From the NCBI RefSeq assembly GCF_003573695.1, contig NC_039367.1, positions 28,420,442-28,484,441 of the forward strand: a stretch of 64,000 nt of DNA, in the 5' to 3' direction. Source of the stretch: Papaver somniferum. Lineage: Eukaryota; Streptophyta; Magnoliopsida; Ranunculales; Papaveraceae. The position numbers and the translations under genes are program-made. Shown here one piece after another: positions 9,321-18,771 of the stretch. The notes below the pieces were generated by a model. It worked only from the letters and a program-made list of their open reading frames with translations. It was not told the origin of the DNA and searched no databases. Each line of letters opens with the position of its first letter. Position 1 is the stretch's first letter.

Positions 9321-11935
9321 TGATGAGTGCTAAAAAGTGCATATTTCTATATATTTTTCTTGGAATTTGACTCATCTTTTGTGCAGTAATTCTACATTTT
9401 ATCCCATATTCTGTATTTTCATTGTTTTCAAGAATAAATATTTTTCTTACTTAATTTTGCATTTTTAGGTAATAAATAAAGTCTGGATGACTTGCGGAGC
9501 GGAAAAGAGCTGAAGAGTAGTGAAAGGCCGGAAGAAATTACGCAAGGAAGCCGCAAAGAATGGAGCGCACATCCAAAAAGCTAGGAATGGGCTCAAGAAG
9601 GAAGAATTGTTCTTAAAGAAGATATGGGCTTGGCATACCCAAGGCCCAAAACCCTTACCCAAACCCATTTTCTATATCCATACCCGCCTCCATTCTCAGC
9701 CGTTAGATCGGATCCATCTCATCATCCAATGGTCGCTTCTCCATCGTTCATCAAAATCTGAAGTCCCTGCAAAACACCATAGTACCTAAATTCCAAGCCT
9801 TCAGATTAGATCACATTTAGATCCTACGGTCGCTTCTTTGCCTGCTCATCAAATCTCGATACTTCCGCTTAACACTACAGCACCTAACCTCGATCTTCGC
9901 CGTTAACTTTGTTGTATTTCACAATCCAACGGTCGAAGTGATTCATCTCTCATACCACCGTTAGATCTACCACCCATCTTCACATCCAACGCGTCTCCTC
10001 GCTAGACATCAAAGTTTGATGAACCCGCTCAACACCTTAGCCATCGAACCCATCGACCTCAAGCCAAACACCCTCTTCTTCCCAAATCATTTTCTTTCCC
10101 CAAAACTTCTTCTCCACCACCATACCGCCTGCAACTCCACTGCCACCAGCATCTCTTCCATCACCACCTCGAGCTTCACCATCTCCATTCTCTCGACCAA
10201 ATCAGAGCCTTCACCATCATCCAGCTCCCTAGTATTTCCCTTTCTTGTTCTTAGCATCAACCCTAGGTGCTACAGATAAGAAAGAGAAAAGCTAGGGCAT
10301 CAGTAGACGCAATTGGGAGAAGTTCGAGCTGAGGAGGAGCAGAGGGAACATCAACAGGGCATGGGTCGAGCAGAATTCACACATGGGTGAGAGAATTTGA
10401 TTTTCCCCAAATCAATTTAGGGTTTTCAAATTTTAGGGTTTCTCAAAATTAGGGATTTTGTTGTAAACTATAAGTAGGAACTGATGTAGGATGTTAAAGG
10501 GTGTTCTTGGTTAGCCGAGACACCCCCTAATTGGGTTAATTTAATTTCACTGTTAATTTTTAGGGTTCTTGTTTTGCAATTTTCATCCACTGTTTAGTAG
10601 TTTAAATGTTGTGTTGTTCCTGTTAAATGTGTGTTGTTCCTGTTAATGTGTGTTGTTTACATGTGTGTTACTGTTTTGCCATTCTAAATGTGTTCCTGTT
10701 AAATGTGTTGTTCCTGTTAAATGTGTGTTGTTTAAATGTGTGTTGTTCCTGTTAATCATGTTTAGTTCCATTGTAGTGTTAATTATGTTCTGAGTTCATT
10801 GTTGAGGCTCAGATGAAACCTTAGTGCACTAATGAATGATGAATTGCTAGGAAGGCCTGTTTTGCTTGAGTAATGGGAAGAAGTTGGTGCTCTGATATGC
10901 CTGTGATTGACTGTGCTTTCAAAAGACAGTCAATGCTAGGGGCAAATCAGTGAGCAAGCTGATTTTCTTCCCATTCTAGTTGGATGCTTAAGTTTTTGCA
11001 TTGTTTAGCTAGGACACAAGGTGGATTCTAAGCCTTAGCTTAGCCACAACTGCAACCTCCTCTCTGCCCTTGGCTCATAGCCTTGGTTTACTTCAATACC
11101 ATTGCTTCACATCATCTTCACTGTCACCTTTCTCTTACCACTTTCTTTTGTAACTTACTTTGCTTCGTTGGCACTTTGCCACTGTTAACAATCACCATTT
11201 CACTACCATCTTCATTGTCATTGTAAATGCCATCCTTGGCCCTGTGTGATTTTGTTTCCTGTCTGCCTTTGCTTCTGCTGCCTTGTTCTCCCCCTGCTGC
11301 TACTACTTGCTGTTGCTGTTGCTGCTGCTCTCCCTTTCCCTGCTGAAGCCACTGCTGCTGCTGCAACTGAGCTTGGCTCAGCTAAGACCACAGTTCAGGT
11401 TAAGGCCCAGCCACAGTTCACTGTGAAAGCCCAACTCACAGTTCACTTTCCAAGCTAAGGCCTGTCACTGTCAAGCCCAGATCCTCGTACAAGCCAACTG
11501 AGCCCAAAGCTCACTTCAACACTGAGCCCAAGTTCAGTTCATTGAAACCAAAGTCTAAAAGCCCAGGTTTAATCCCAAGGCCCAGTGCAATTCAAAAGAC
11601 CAAAAGCCCATAAGTTCACAGTCAATCCAAAAGCCCACTGAGCCCAAAACCATTTCATTGTTAAAAACAAACCCATTAAGCCCAATTTACTCAAAGGGTA
11701 TTCAAAGCCCAACAGTTCCAAAAGGTATTCATAACCCATTGGTGCCACACCCCTTTGATACCTAAAGCCCAATAGCCAACTAGAACCCAAAATAGCTAAA
11801 CACTCCAAACACACCTAGTCTCTGTGGATCGACCCGTACTTGCACGAGCTACAACTGACGACCGTGCACTTGCGGTATTACTGTAGGCCCGCGTTTCATT
11901 TCGCTTCAATTTTATACGCTTTCCCGGGTCCACCA
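9321..11935 (+). repeat. 3' LTR of the gag-only retrotransposon
   Basis: A 2615-bp LTR almost identical to 2789-5443. It follows directly on the polypurine tract and ends at CCACCA before the ctaat duplication. It lacks the 46-bp tandem unit of the 5' copy. Confidence 0.92.
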
Positions 11936-12994
11936 CTAATTCCATTCCATCTTGAACAACTAAATCTAATATATGACAACTGCACCGCATTTGAAACATT
12001 CTTCCTTCAATAACCAATGACCCCTTACTATCAAGCCAGTCCTTGAGTCTACCTATCATCACATTATTAGCTGAAAGATTATCAGCAGCCAAAGCAAACC
12101 ATTTACTATCCACATTCCACTCCAAAGCTATGCTTTTAACAGCTTCTGCCAAAACTTCACCCGTATGTGGACATGGAACCAAAACATATGCAAGTGTTCT
12201 CTTATGAAACTTCCAATCATCATCTATATAATGACATGTAACACAACAATAACCATCCCGTGTATGCTTAGATGTCCACATATCAATCGTGAGACTGCAT
12301 CTAGAAGTCAATGAATCTAAAGTCCCTTGTAATCAGCTTTAAACACAGCATAAATCTTCATAATGTCCTCTCGAGTTGTATTACTCCCAAGTATCTTGGC
12401 CGATGAGTTGAGAGACTTCACAAACTCTCGAAAATATGGATAGGTAACCAAATTAAAAGTTAAGTCATGCTTTGCTATCATTTTAGCAAGAAGGTCTCTA
12501 GAAACTTTAGGATTAAACTTCCAATTAGATAACTTTGTAACTTGGTTACCTGTAATCACGGTAGTTATTTTTCTTTGGCCAGGTTTATTCTCAGGTTTTT
12601 CCTTGCAGACTTTTAAATGGTTCTTCAAGTGGCTTGTTCCTTTTGTACTCCGTAATGCGGTTGTAAACCCACAGTGATCATATACTGCCATCATTTCATC
12701 CACCACCTTCCCATCTGGAAAAATCTTCTTCTCACGTACCCTTTTAAATTCATCCCATACTGCTGATCTTAATGCACGTAGTTTTTTCACTCCCTCCCTT
12801 GTCTTTACAGTAGTACCCTTTGTAGTATTGTCTGCTTCTGATTTGGGTTGGGGATTCTCTGCATTTGGTTCTGGTTGAGGATTCTCTGATTCTGGTTCTG
12901 GTTGGTGACGTTTTCTCAATGATGTTGCACTTGCTTCGTTGTTCTGAGTGCAGGAATTGGATGTTCCAACATTATTGGATGTTATATTTGACAT
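11936..12994 (-). pseudogene. hAT transposase, N-terminal half (BED finger and start of catalytic core), frameshifted
   Basis: This is the 5' half of a zf-BED hAT transposase. I place the start at the ATG ending at 12994. The first reading frame runs to 12317: a Gln/Pro/Glu-rich leader, then a BED-type finger whose second half is clear (DHCG, GTSHLKNHL, VC). The expected first zinc ligand appears as Tyr in AVYDHCG, so the finger may be damaged. A frameshift near 12315 moves the sequence to another frame (12311 leftwards) that shows the hAT core: LTIDMWTSKH, then ALAADNLSANN, then RCSCHILDLVVQDG. At 11940 the gene is cut by the LTR retrotransposon and resumes at 2788. Family and orientation are secure. 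Upstream introns cannot be excluded. Confidence 0.88.
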
Positions 12995-13775
12995 TGACAC
13001 TGACCTACAGTAAAACCAACAAAGAATAAAGGAACTCCAAAGTCAATTATGAGTTTATCAAAAAGACAATGTATATCCAAGTATGAATTCTAAAACACCA
13101 GGGCCTAATTCCTCAGAGCATATGATCTGTACATCTACATCATACATGCAAAGATTGAATTTCTGAATTATCACTTCATACCCTAACTACAACATCAGAA
13201 CCCTAAAATAATTCCCAATTTCATTATTCCTCTGATCTCACTTCTTTCTCTAATTATACTTCAAAACATCAATGTATAATCCTCAAATCACCAAACCCAA
13301 TCTTTAATTTCTTTTTCTTTATCACTGAATCGCAACTTTGATAAAATCCAAAACCCTAAATTAAGAGATTCGAGTGAAAGATTGAATACCTTACTGTAAA
13401 TACACCTGCTCAAATATTTGAAAGATCGGTGAGATAGAGAAAACTTTGTTGGAGAGAACTTCACTTCAATCCCTAAAATTCGAAATTAAGGAACAATTGT
13501 TAAGAAAATTCAAAATCAAGCAACAATCATGTGCTTAAATCAAACAAAGTAAGAAACAAACTTACTAAGTTGGCTTTGGAGTAAGAAACAAACTTACTGT
13601 GTTGGCTTTCGGTGGTCCGGTGGAAGAAATCTGCTCTGAGAGACTGAGACTCAGTACTGCCGCTGCTAGTAAAAAGTAAAAACACTAAAATCTCTTATCT
13701 CTACGACTCTACTTTCTCTTTTAGTAAAACCTAAAACTACAATAAGGTATATCTAATTACATATATACCCTTACT

Positions 13776-13948
13776 ATCGGATACAGATAATTATGCTTCG
13801 GATACTAACTCAACCGTATCTGTTTCATTAAGAGGTAATTATCCGATAAGATTATCTGTTACCGATATCCGATAAGTCGGATAATATCCTAACGATTCGA
13901 ACGAACTCGAACGGATAGCGGATGTTCGGGTATCCATTGACAGCCTTA
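13776..13948. repeat. Right terminal and subterminal repeat region of the hAT element
   Basis: This is the counterpart of the left end. It is dense in TCGGATA, TATCCGATAA and CGGATAG variants and closes with the inverted repeat, directly before the 8-bp duplication at 13949-13956. It lies upstream of the transposase start, so it probably also carries the promoter. Confidence 0.7.
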
Positions 13949-13956
13949 CTTCTTCT

Positions 13957-14253
13957 TGTTGTATCCATGAATTTGTTGTTGATAATCAAAGAACGTAGTG
14001 ACCTGTTGCTGTTTAATTCAAGGGAATTTAGGGTTTGCTTCTCTCTTTAATTCTTTATCTGAAAACTGTATTCTACTTATAAGTGTTGGAGATATCACCT
14101 AGGCCGTCTAATTTAGGGTTCATTTTCAGATTTGATCTAACGTTTTGGAATGCATCATTCAATGACTTGACTGACCCTATATAAGTACCTCTTTGACACT
14201 TTACTTTAATTTACCAAAGAACCTCAGACCCGTAAATCCAATTACAAATGCAC
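13957..14253. other. Spacer between the hAT and PIF-like elements
   Basis: About 300 bp of ordinary-looking sequence with a TATA-like site (tatataag, near 14179) and no gene that I can support. It continues the original target of the hAT insertion. Confidence 0.5.
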
Positions 14254-14361
14254 TTAGGGAAATTCCTATGGCAATGGCCAAATTCAAATATTTGTTGAGC
14301 CACGTGGATGGAAAAACTGGATTTTCCACTATGGTAAAGCACAGGGCGTTGGAGAAACAGG

Positions 14362-14456
14362 CGCGCGACCGAAGACAAATTCTGGCGTTTTCAGGCCCGA
14401 CGCGGGCGCTCGGTGTGCTGACGCGAGCGTCCGACACAAAGACGCCAACGGTCGAC
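14362..14456. repeat. GACGC-rich subterminal region, left
   Basis: This GC-rich island in an AT-rich region repeats GACGC/GCGTC-type motifs (gcgcgcgacc, ggcgttttc, gacgcgggcgct, gacgcgagcgtcc, gacgcc). The 12-mer gacgcgggcgct recurs at the right end (about 17721). Such clusters could be transposase-binding or promoter sites. Confidence 0.6.
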
Positions 14457-14495
14457 TGTCCAACACCTATATTTCCAACGATCGGATTTCCACAC

Positions 14496-14502
14496 TATAA
14501 AT
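14496..14502 (+). promoter_or_regulatory. TATA box of the PMD gene
   Basis: TATAAAT lies about 90 bp upstream of the ATG at 14591, with a pyrimidine-rich leader between them. A mirror-image TATAATT precedes the minus-strand gene at the other end. Confidence 0.5.
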
Positions 14503-14590
14503 TCCTTATATTACTTTCACTTTCACTCACACCATTTCCATTTCCATTTCCTTCTTCTAAAATTCTTCTAAATCAAAAGTTTTATACAAT

Positions 14591-17000
14591 ATGAACATAT
14601 TGAGAGGAGCGGCCAGTATTATAAAGAAGAAAAGAGATTGGACAAATAAATCGGCACCGTTGCCTCACACAGGTGTAGATTATACTCAAAATCGAGAAGC
14701 AGAGTTTGTTTCGCCAAATATAGTTGTTGGTCCATTATTAGTCCCAGGTCATGTGTCGGGGCATCGCGAATGATCCGAGGATTATCATACCCTGAGAGGT
14801 GGATTTTCAGAATTAAATGTTATTTATGTTGTTCTACCGTCTACAGTCCGAGAAAGGGTTTACAGATATCCTTGGTGTGCCCTTTATAGAATGGCGCCTA
14901 GAAAGCATAACAAAAAATTTCCGAAAACAGTGGTAGAAAGGTGGTGGAAGACGATGCACACATTCCATTTTTCGAATTTCGAAATTGTTAAGTTTTTTTT
15001 TTTTTTAACTTAACTTAAATTAAAATTTTTAAATAATTATTAACAAATCAAAAGAATTAATCATAGTGATATTATACTTGTAATAGGAATTACTCCCCTT
15101 GATTTGTATTTCATTGTTGGAATTCCAAGTGGAACGGGAGACCCGCCACCATTCAACCAAAACGAATAGATGTCAAATAGTAAATGGGAGACGCTTTGTC
15201 CCTCGTTTATGGAAACATAAATGCGTCGATATTATACTAGTTTGAAAGGAGGTGGGATTAGATGTGCGCCCTTGAAGATTTTCCTATCCAACCCCAAAAA
15301 CCCAGATCATGTAGATGACTATCCTGAACTCGAAAGTTTTTTTATCTTATGGGTACTGGGTCAGGCATTCTTTCCAAACTCAACTATTGTTGCTCATGTT
15401 GGTTGGCTTGAAGCGTTACAAGATCTCGAAAAGCGCCATATTATGACTGGGGATCTGAAGTTTTAGCAAAATTGTATTGTGCGCTGGTTAAATCGTCCAT
15501 GGGCGAAAAAAACTTCACTGGTTTCTGGAGCATCATAGAGGTAAAAATATCAAAATTATTATTTTTAAATTTATTATTATTACTAAATTTAAATATTTTT
15601 TATCAATAAATGTATACTATTTGGTCAATATATTAAAATTATGGAGGAATCAGTATTGGTGGTATACCTACTTGCGTATTAGTAAACCAATCCTAAAAGA
15701 CGGGACACTTAGATTTCCAATGTTGGACATGTATATGAAGGACAACTTAGAGAAGAACAATGGCAGCGACGTCTTTGGTTCCAGTTTTGTTCAAAGGTTT
15801 CATCAGATGACTTGGAGCCACAACAACGTAGTTGTTCGCCCATACATTGATTTACCTCAGTATGGTGCTGATGTTGGGGTACGTATTCTTGATTATTCTT
15901 TGCGTAGAGTTGTTTTTTACAGTCCGGAATCACAACGAGGGGTTTGGTACCTGGGAGAAAGAGTGTGGTACCAAATACAAGGTATATTTGCAATTGCAAT
16001 TAACCCGCCACAACAGATGTAAACCTCTGTATCAGATTTTGATCGGCTGAGAGTAACCGGTTGGGAGAGGTATGAACTAAATACAAGGAGGGAGCGCAGT
16101 ATGTCAACTGGTACACCTCGATTTCAGAGCCTGTAATTGGGACACAGAAGATGCACGTTTATGGGTTTGATTTCCTAGGGTTATAAAACATGTCCCATGA
16201 TCCAAATATCGTTCCTAGTCAACCACCTCCAAGAAAGTCAAGCTTTATGACTTATCCCATGACGGGTGCAAATTCTGCATCATCTTCGTCAAATATGCCC
16301 GAAATTCCTTGGGAGCTGCAAAGTATTACTTCACAAGGTGAGCCAACCACGATACCCATTGTTTCCCAAGGTATGGACCGTGATTATCCTTACTCCAATG
16401 TCACTTCCAGTGACAAAGAGTTGAGGAGGCAACTGAACGATTTTCATTGGCGGAGCCGTCAAGTAGAGACTATGTACTTGGAACAACTACGAAAATGGCA
16501 GACGGACACAAAGTTTGGATTGAGTCCAACTATAAATGATGCTGGTCGGGGGTCACAGTCTTCCGATTCCACCAGGATCAACAGATCATGGCACGAAAGT
16601 GAAGAAACAATAGTGGGAGAAACACAAGTACGACAGAGTTCTTCACCACATGTACGGCGTAATACTCCTCCTATATCTCAACCTCAAGCATTTCGGATTG
16701 AACCTAGGCGCATTTCATCATCATAACTCGCCCTACAACCCAAATGAATGCTATACACCTGGACCACCGCAACAATAAACCTCTTATATGCTTGGAGGAC
16801 CGAGTACACAGAGTGCTTACCAATCGCCTAATTTTGTTCGGCCAGGTCAGCCACGTCTACCAGGTCTATCTCCATATGGAAATTTACAAAGTATGTTGGC
16901 TTTTGGTGATTTCCCAGGTTTATCCCCAGGACTTTCTGAATTATTTCCTCCAGAAAATAACAATGGGGGAGCTAGAGAAGAGCGACGTTAGAGAGATTAT
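14591..17000 (+). pseudogene. Plant-mobile-domain (PMD, MAIN-like/aminotransferase-like) protein, decayed
   Basis: The ATG at 14591 opens a frame with one nonsense codon at 14771 that continues in frame (LRGGFSELN, VVERWWKTMHTFHF). After an AT-rich intron-like stretch (about 14985-15085) it resumes as GITPLDLYFIVGIPSGTG. This succession, TFHF then ITP-D then GIP-G, is the PMD signature. Next come FFILWVLGQAFFP and LEALQDLEKR. An intron follows at about 15540-15635, then YWWYTYLRISKP and RVVFYSPESQRGVWYLGERVW. The tail is Ser/Pro-rich: 16190-16726 with a short coiled-coil-like stretch (ELRRQLNDFHWRSRQ), then about 16788-16991. AATAAA lies near 17058. Several stops and frameshifts break it. PMD genes are known from MULE and gypsy elements and as host genes in RNA silencing and development. 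Its presence here is probably gene capture. Confidence 0.62.
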
Positions 17001-17122
17001 TTGTAGTTTTAATTTTGCTACATGTGTAATTTTTAATTCTACTACAGTCTTTAATTAAATAAAATTAAATATGTTTAAAAATAAGCGTTTTAAATTTGCT
17101 TCACTACATTACATTAGCTTCA

Positions 17123-17548
17123 CTAATGAGAAAAAGTAGTAGGTACTACAAAGAAGGGGTTGAAACTGTTCAACACCTTAAGGATTTCAAAACATTTTTC
17201 GAAAGGAAAAGCTACATTTTTCCATTTTCGCCATTCAGCCAAAGATCTTGTTACCATCTCAGCATCAGTTTCACCTCTCAATCGGTATCGATTTACTTGT
17301 TTGGTTAAAGCTATAAACTCACTTACTTCTTTCTTAATTGCACCAAAACGATGTTCTATGTCGCATATAGAACGACGACTCGGATTCCGAGTGTCACTGT
17401 AGAACCCATCGTGAATAACCGCCTAGAAATTCACCCATGGATAGTTTGCCGAAGAAAGCTGAGTAGATAAAAAAAAATAGTTTTTGCAAATAGATTCATC
17501 TTCTTCTTTAGCATACGGAACTCGCCGAACTAACCGGGGCCGAGACAT
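17123..17548 (-). pseudogene. Myb/SANT-like (trihelix-type) protein, one in-frame stop
   Basis: Reading leftwards from the ATG at 17548, a 141-residue protein ends at the TAG at 17123-17125, with one nonsense codon at about residue 42. Visible features are VPYAKEEDESICKNYFFLS, the first Myb/SANT helix of the ED-box type, then SRRSICDIEHRFGAIKKEV, EFIALTKQVN, the basic WRKWK stretch and FPFEKCFEILK, the C-terminal motif of the plant NAM-associated/GST-T3-like Myb family. In PIF/Harbinger elements a Myb-like protein works with the transposase in DNA binding and nuclear import. A TATAATT lies about 70 bp upstream. The gene faces the PMD gene tail to tail, which fits two inward genes in one transposon. 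Confidence 0.68.
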
Positions 17549-17618
17549 GTTCGATCAAGATTTGTGAGTGAAGAGAAGAATGTGTAGAATGTGTGAATTT
17601 AGAGTTGAAATGAGGAGT

Positions 17619-17625
17619 AATTATA
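17619..17625 (-). promoter_or_regulatory. TATA-like box of the Myb-like gene
   Basis: TATAATT on the minus strand lies about 70 bp upstream of the ATG at 17548, between the start codon and the GACGC-rich right subterminal region. Confidence 0.4.
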
Positions 17626-17692
17626 GATTTCAGAAAATGTATCCGTTGGATCAAAAGTTTTTCTGACCGTTCTGATTGAGCCGTTGGCGACA

Positions 17693-17836
17693 TTAGGTCA
17701 GACTCTGGCGTCTGAAATATAGACGCGGGCGCTATTAGTAAAGACGCGCGTTTGAAGATATAACGCTAGCAATTTCCTTACTGACGCCAGCGTTGCTAGG
17801 CATGACGCTCGTCATTTTCACAGACGCGCGCTGGTT
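17693..17836. repeat. GACGC-rich subterminal region, right
   Basis: It has the same GACGC/GCGTC motif crowding as the left end (ctggcgtctg, gacgcgggcgct, gacgcgcgttt, gacgccagcgttg, gacgctcgtc, gacgcgcgctgg). Beyond it, 17897-17960 holds two tandem versions of the terminal motif (ttcattccatagtgggagc, then ttcattccatagggattgctc). Confidence 0.6.
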
Positions 17837-18139
17837 CTACCGACTCGACGTTCAAACCAACAAATTTGATGGTTTGAACATCCATTTTTCATGTTTGTTC
17901 ATTCCATAGTGGGAGCAAAATGAACAAACTACAGGTTTGTTCATTCCATAGGGATTGCTCTTATGCTTTCATGTAGAATACATTATGCGACTGCTTATTG
18001 GCCATTTTCAAATACAGTTAAAATTTTCTAACAGACCATGACGACATGAAAAAGAAAAAAAGAACATATGGGATCCATAATGTGGACCTGGTAGATTGGT
18101 AGTTAGGCCGTGTGAGTCTCAAAAATTATTGTTGTCCTA

Positions 18140-18292
18140 CTACTACTACAATAGTATAACGAGAAGTACAAAAAACCTTCAACTGAATGAGTTACAAGCT
18201 CCTGTTTTAAAATTTACATCAATCAAATCTACATTGAACCAAATTTTATTGTTAATAATTTACTATGTTGTGATTACCGATTTACCTGAAAG
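18140..18292 (-). pseudogene. Deleted copy of part of the dynein light chain gene
   Basis: This matches 25952-26156 of the intact gene: the middle of exon 2 (gagaagtacaaaaaacc and gagttacaa are shared), the splice acceptor region (cctgttt, ttacatcaatcaaa) and the intron (ttttattgttaataattt, actatgttgt). About 55-80 bp of exon 2 is missing after gagttacaa, removing the Trp-His-Ile-Val-Gly core. It is non-functional, and shows that the locus was partly duplicated about 7.7 kb away. Confidence 0.78.
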
Positions 18293-18419
18293 CTAAATTG
18301 CAGTAAACATCAACATTTTGGAATTCAACAAGATCTAAAATAGCATTCATCTCAATATACACCAAGGCTTATTCACAATGCAATTAAGGCACACAAACAC
18401 GCATATGTGCAACTATTAC

Positions 18420-18464
18420 CTTTCGACGGTAGTTGTGTGCTTTGAGCATATTAAGTAACGGGTG
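18420..18464 (-). pseudogene. Sucrose synthase exon, 3' part (beyond the copia insertion)
   Basis: On the minus strand this reads HPLLNMLKAHNYRRK and ends at a GT splice donor at 18420. It continues the exon that ends at 23371 on the far side of the copia element (SMHP). Without the insertion, and with one gggtg copy removed, the frame is continuous. This is the known sucrose synthase order, in which SMHPLL is followed by a Lys-rich linker. Confidence 0.85.
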
Positions 18465-18759
18465 TGTTGGTATGCATAAAATGTTATGCAGTCAATATTG
18501 GATCTGCATAAGATGTTATGCAGTTAACTAAAACAGATTAAAGAAGAAACACAGTTTAACGTGGTTCGGCTATAGCCTACGTACACGGGAGAAGAATGAT
18601 TAGAGTTTCTTATTATCAATGGAGGTTTTACAAGACGTGTATATATATATCCTATACATGCCATATATTTGTATAGATAGCAACATATCTAGAGAATATT
18701 TTCTTGCAGTGTAAGCCAATCATAAATAGAGAAACCAAATATTCTCCTTTGTTCCAACA
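18465..18759 (-). repeat. 3' LTR of the copia element
   Basis: 295 bp, bounded by gggtg on the left and the polypurine tract on the right. It contains three GCATAAGATGTTATGCAG-like units near its left edge. Confidence 0.93.
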
Positions 18760-18771
18760 CTCCCCCTCAAG
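18760..18771 (-). promoter_or_regulatory. Polypurine tract of the copia element
   Basis: On the minus strand CTTGAGGGGGAG lies directly before the 3' LTR, the standard copia plus-strand primer. Confidence 0.85.

Larger units (their letters stand above)
2789..11935 (+). mobile_element. 9.1-kb gag-only LTR retrotransposon (TR-GAG type, Athila-like)
   Basis: This is a structurally complete LTR retrotransposon. Two nearly identical 2.6-kb LTRs begin TGATGAG and end CCACCA. A primer-binding site complementary to plant tRNA-Asp follows the first LTR and a polypurine tract precedes the second. A 5-bp duplication, ctaat, lies at 2784-2788 and 11936-11940. The 3.9-kb interior has a single long ORF, a Gag protein, and nothing resembling protease, reverse transcriptase, RNase H or integrase. 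Gag-only non-autonomous elements are known in plants as TR-GAG. The LTRs differ by about a dozen substitutions I could see plus two repeat-length changes, so insertion was recent. It lies in a hAT transposase gene. Mobilisation would need enzymes from a partner, probably an Athila-like element. Confidence 0.9.
726..13948 (-). mobile_element. 13.2-kb hAT transposon, split by a nested LTR retrotransposon
   Basis: A class II hAT element. The ends read CAGGGCTCTCAACGG (left) and TAAGGCTGTCAATGG (right, reverse complement). They are flanked by the same 8-bp duplication, cttcttct, at 718-725 and 13949-13956, the duplication length typical of hAT insertion. The transposase is on the minus strand, from about 12994 to 1721, and is interrupted by the retrotransposon at 2789-11935. 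Without that insert the element would be about 4.1 kb, normal for an autonomous hAT. The transposase has frameshifts as well as the insertion, so the copy should be unable to make its own transposase, although the ends look mobilisable. Confidence 0.92.
14257..17960 (+). mobile_element. PIF/Harbinger-type element carrying a PMD gene and a Myb-like gene
   Basis: The ends are imperfect inverted repeats, GGGAAATTCCTATGG at 14257 and GAGCAATCCCTATGG (reverse complement) ending at 17960, matching at 12 of 15 positions. They are flanked by TTA on both sides (14254-14256, 17961-17963), the 3-bp duplication typical of PIF/Harbinger. Two genes point inward: a plant-mobile-domain gene on the plus strand and a Myb/SANT-like gene on the minus strand. 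PIF/Harbinger elements normally encode a DDE nuclease and a Myb-like partner. Here the Myb-like gene is present but no DDE nuclease is seen. Both genes carry stops. The boundaries rest on short repeats, so they are less certain than the hAT ends. Confidence 0.68.

Noticed and set aside
14193..14594. 133-codon ORF over the left end of the PIF-like element
   Set aside because: It crosses the inverted repeat, GC-rich island and TATA region and matches no known protein; the gene that follows starts at 14591.
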